The notes under the pieces are model-generated. The model had not been told where the DNA came from. It did no database searches and worked only from the letters and a program-made list of their open reading frames with translations. Made by a program: the position numbers and the translations under genes. From JAAYCI01 sp031549285 (lineage in GTDB: Bacteria > Bacillota > Clostridia > Oscillospirales > Ruminococcaceae), in contig JAVBPZ010000025.1 of assembly GCA_031549285.1 (NCBI GenBank), forward strand, positions 1 to 6,101: 6,101 bases of DNA, read 5' to 3'. Position 1 is the first letter of the stretch, and each line of letters begins with the position of its first letter. Shown piece after piece: positions 4,513 to 6,101 of the stretch.

Positions 4513-5970
4513 ATGAACTTTCGCATGACCGGCAAATATCTCAGCTATCTAGTCTGGGCCATGGCCATTTTCATGCTGCCCCCTGCGTTGGTCAGCTTCC
4601 TGTACCGGGAGCCCCACGCCGTTTTTTCACTGCTGGCCGCCATCGGTATCTGCGCCGGCATCGGGCTGGTTTTCTTTTTGCTGTGCCGTACGGCTACCGG
4701 TTCCATCTATGCGCGCGAGGGCCTGGTCATCGCCGGTGCCGGCTGGATCATCGTCAGCCTGCTGGGGGCGCTTCCCTTTGTTCTCTCCGGTGAAATCCCC
4801 CATTATATAGATGCTTTTTTTGAAACCGTCTCCGGCTTCACCACCACCGGCGCCTCCATCCTAACCGATGTAGAAGCCATGAGCCACGGCCTGTTGTTCT
4901 GGCGCAGCTTCACCCACTGGCTGGGTGGCATTGGCGTTCTGGCATTTGTTTTGGCCATTGTCCGCGCCCAAGGCGGGGCGGGTTTTTCATTGCACCTGCT
5001 CCGGGCGGAATCTCCTGGCCCCCAGGTGGGTAAAATGCTGCCCAAAACCCATCAGTCGGTGCGGTTTTTGTTTCTCATTTATCTGGTGCTTTCGCTCATC
5101 AATCTCTCCTTTCTGCTGGCCGGCCGCATGCCCCTGTTCGACGCGCTGTGCACCATGTTTGGCACCGCCGGCACCGGTGGCTTTGGCATAAAAGCAGACA
5201 GCATGGCGTCCTATTCTCCCTACCTGCAGAACGTTTGCACGGTATTTATGGCGCTTTTTGGCGTCAATTTCTCGCTCTATTTTTTGCTGGTGCGCAAGGA
5301 ATGGAAGGCCGCCCTGAAAGACGAAGAACTGCACGTATACGTCGGCATCATGCTTTCCACCACCGCGCTCATCACCCTGTCGCTGGTATTACAGCATACC
5401 TGGCGCTTCCAGGACAGCCTGCACCACGCGGCCTTTACCGTCTCTTCCATCATGAGCACCACCGGTTTTGCCATTTCAGACTTCGACCTCTGGCCGCAGT
5501 TTTCCCGCGCCTTGCTGCTTATTGTCATGGTCTGCGGCACCATGGCAGGCTCCACCGGCGGCGGGTTTAAGTCCGCCCGCCTGCTCATTGTTTTTAAAAG
5601 CGTAAAAGCCGGCCTGCACCGCATGCGCCATCCCCGCAGCGTGAAAACCGTGCGAGTAAATGGTAAACCGCTTGAAGAAAGCGTCATCCAGGGTACAAAC
5701 CTGTTCCTGGCGGTGTATTGCGGCATCATTCTGCTGTTCTTCGCGCTGCTCTCCATCGACGGGCTCTCCCTGGAAACAAACCTGTCTGCGGTACTGTCCT
5801 GTTTCAACAACATCGGCCCGGGCCTGGGCCTTGTTGGCCCCACCTCCAGCTATGCGCCATATTCCTATTTCTCCAAAACCATCCTTTCCATCGCCATGCT
5901 GCTGGGCCGCCTGGAAATTTTCCCCATCCTGTTGCTGCTGCTGCCCTCCACCTGGCGGCGCAAAGCGTAA
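4513..5970 (+). CDS. trkH: Trk potassium uptake system, membrane subunit TrkH
   Basis: A 485-residue K+-translocating membrane protein, the usual TrkH length, with four repeats of the M1-pore-M2 fold. The four filter loops are all present: SGFTTTGAS at 107-115, GTAGTGGFG at 217-225, STTGFA at 315-320 and NNIGPGLG from 432. The TrkH signature GTMAGSTGGGFK at 342-353, in the third-repeat M2 region that gates the pore, and the conserved MLLGRLEIF near the C-terminus (R466) are intact. The N-terminal hydrophobic segments before the first pore are also there. The ATG at 4513 has GGAGG six bases upstream. Together with TrkA it forms a complete low-affinity K+ uptake channel-like transporter in the cytoplasmic membrane. 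Any independent promoter in the 135-bp gap is weak (TTGGTA at 4451 without a well-spaced -10), so expression probably depends on read-through of the hairpin after trkA. Confidence 0.95.
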   Translation: MNFRMTGKYLSYLVWAMAIFMLPPALVSFLYREPHAVFSLLAAIGICAGIGLVFFLLCRTATGSIYAREGLVIAGAGWIIVSLLGALPFVLSGEIPHYIDAFFETVSGFTTTGASILTDVEAMSHGLLFWRSFTHWLGGIGVLAFVLAIVRAQGGAGFSLHLLRAESPGPQVGKMLPKTHQSVRFLFLIYLVLSLINLSFLLAGRMPLFDALCTMFGTAGTGGFGIKADSMASYSPYLQNVCTVFMALFGVNFSLYFLLVRKEWKAALKDEELHVYVGIMLSTTALITLSLVLQHTWRFQDSLHHAAFTVSSIMSTTGFAISDFDLWPQFSRALLLIVMVCGTMAGSTGGGFKSARLLIVFKSVKAGLHRMRHPRSVKTVRVNGKPLEESVIQGTNLFLAVYCGIILLFFALLSIDGLSLETNLSAVLSCFNNIGPGLGLVGPTSSYAPYSYFSKTILSIAMLLGRLEIFPILLLLLPSTWRRKA

Positions 5971-6101
5971 GCTGGCCGGAATTTCCAAACCCATCACCCG
6001 CATTTACCGCGTATTTATCTGTTGATTCATTTATATTTAATTTTGTCGTTATTTCGCATTTAATCCTGTCCATTCTGGAATACTGCTCCAAATAAAAACC
6101 C

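Noticed and set aside
5804..6091. Minus-strand 95-codon frame starting downstream of trkH
   Set aside because: Most of it is antisense to the TrkH C-terminus, and there is no ribosome site before its start. The 131-bp tail after trkH shows no supported gene.

Overview
The window looks like chromosomal DNA of a fairly GC-rich member of the Bacillota, most likely a clostridial gut-type bacterium (Oscillospiraceae-like). The evidence is the strong GGAGG-type ribosome binding sites, coding regions rich in G or C at third positions, a Trk potassium system, and a stand-alone LytTR regulator paired with a LiaF-like membrane protein. The taxonomic placement is inference from gene content and style. 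I see no rRNA, tRNA, CRISPR array, insertion sequence or integrase.

Layout. (1) 1-495, minus strand: the first 165 codons of a secreted protein that runs off the left edge. It has a clear signal peptide and a very acidic Gly/Ser/Asp/Glu linker. (2) 496-1307: about 0.8 kb without a convincing protein gene. It is the upstream region of the secreted-protein gene and the downstream region of the next operon. It holds two candidate minus-strand promoters, a cluster of short direct repeats, a GC-hairpin-rich candidate leader, one doubtful 39-codon ORF, and a possible operon terminator. (3) 1308-2508, minus strand: a two-gene operon of a LytTR DNA-binding regulator and a four-TM LiaF-like protein, with a 14-bp overlap. 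(4) 2509-3012: divergent control region with a candidate lytTR promoter (minus), a well-formed promoter for trkA (plus), direct repeats upstream of each, and one GC-rich stem-loop in each 5' UTR. (5) 3013-4377 and 4513-5970, plus strand: trkA and trkH, separated by a terminator-like hairpin. (6) 5971-6101: AT-rich tail with nothing I can call.

How the parts work together. TrkH is the membrane K+-translocating subunit and TrkA its cytoplasmic nucleotide-binding gating subunit, so the right half is a complete constitutive-type K+ uptake system. The left-centre operon has the layout of a LytTR regulatory system, in which a membrane protein restrains a LytTR transcription factor. Here the membrane partner carries a LiaF-type C-terminal domain, the kind known from cell-envelope stress signalling. 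A 9-bp direct repeat with 21-bp period upstream of the lytTR promoter has the geometry expected of a LytTR binding site and may be its autoregulatory operator. Most of the window is ordinary; the regulator pair and its control region are the part most worth following up.
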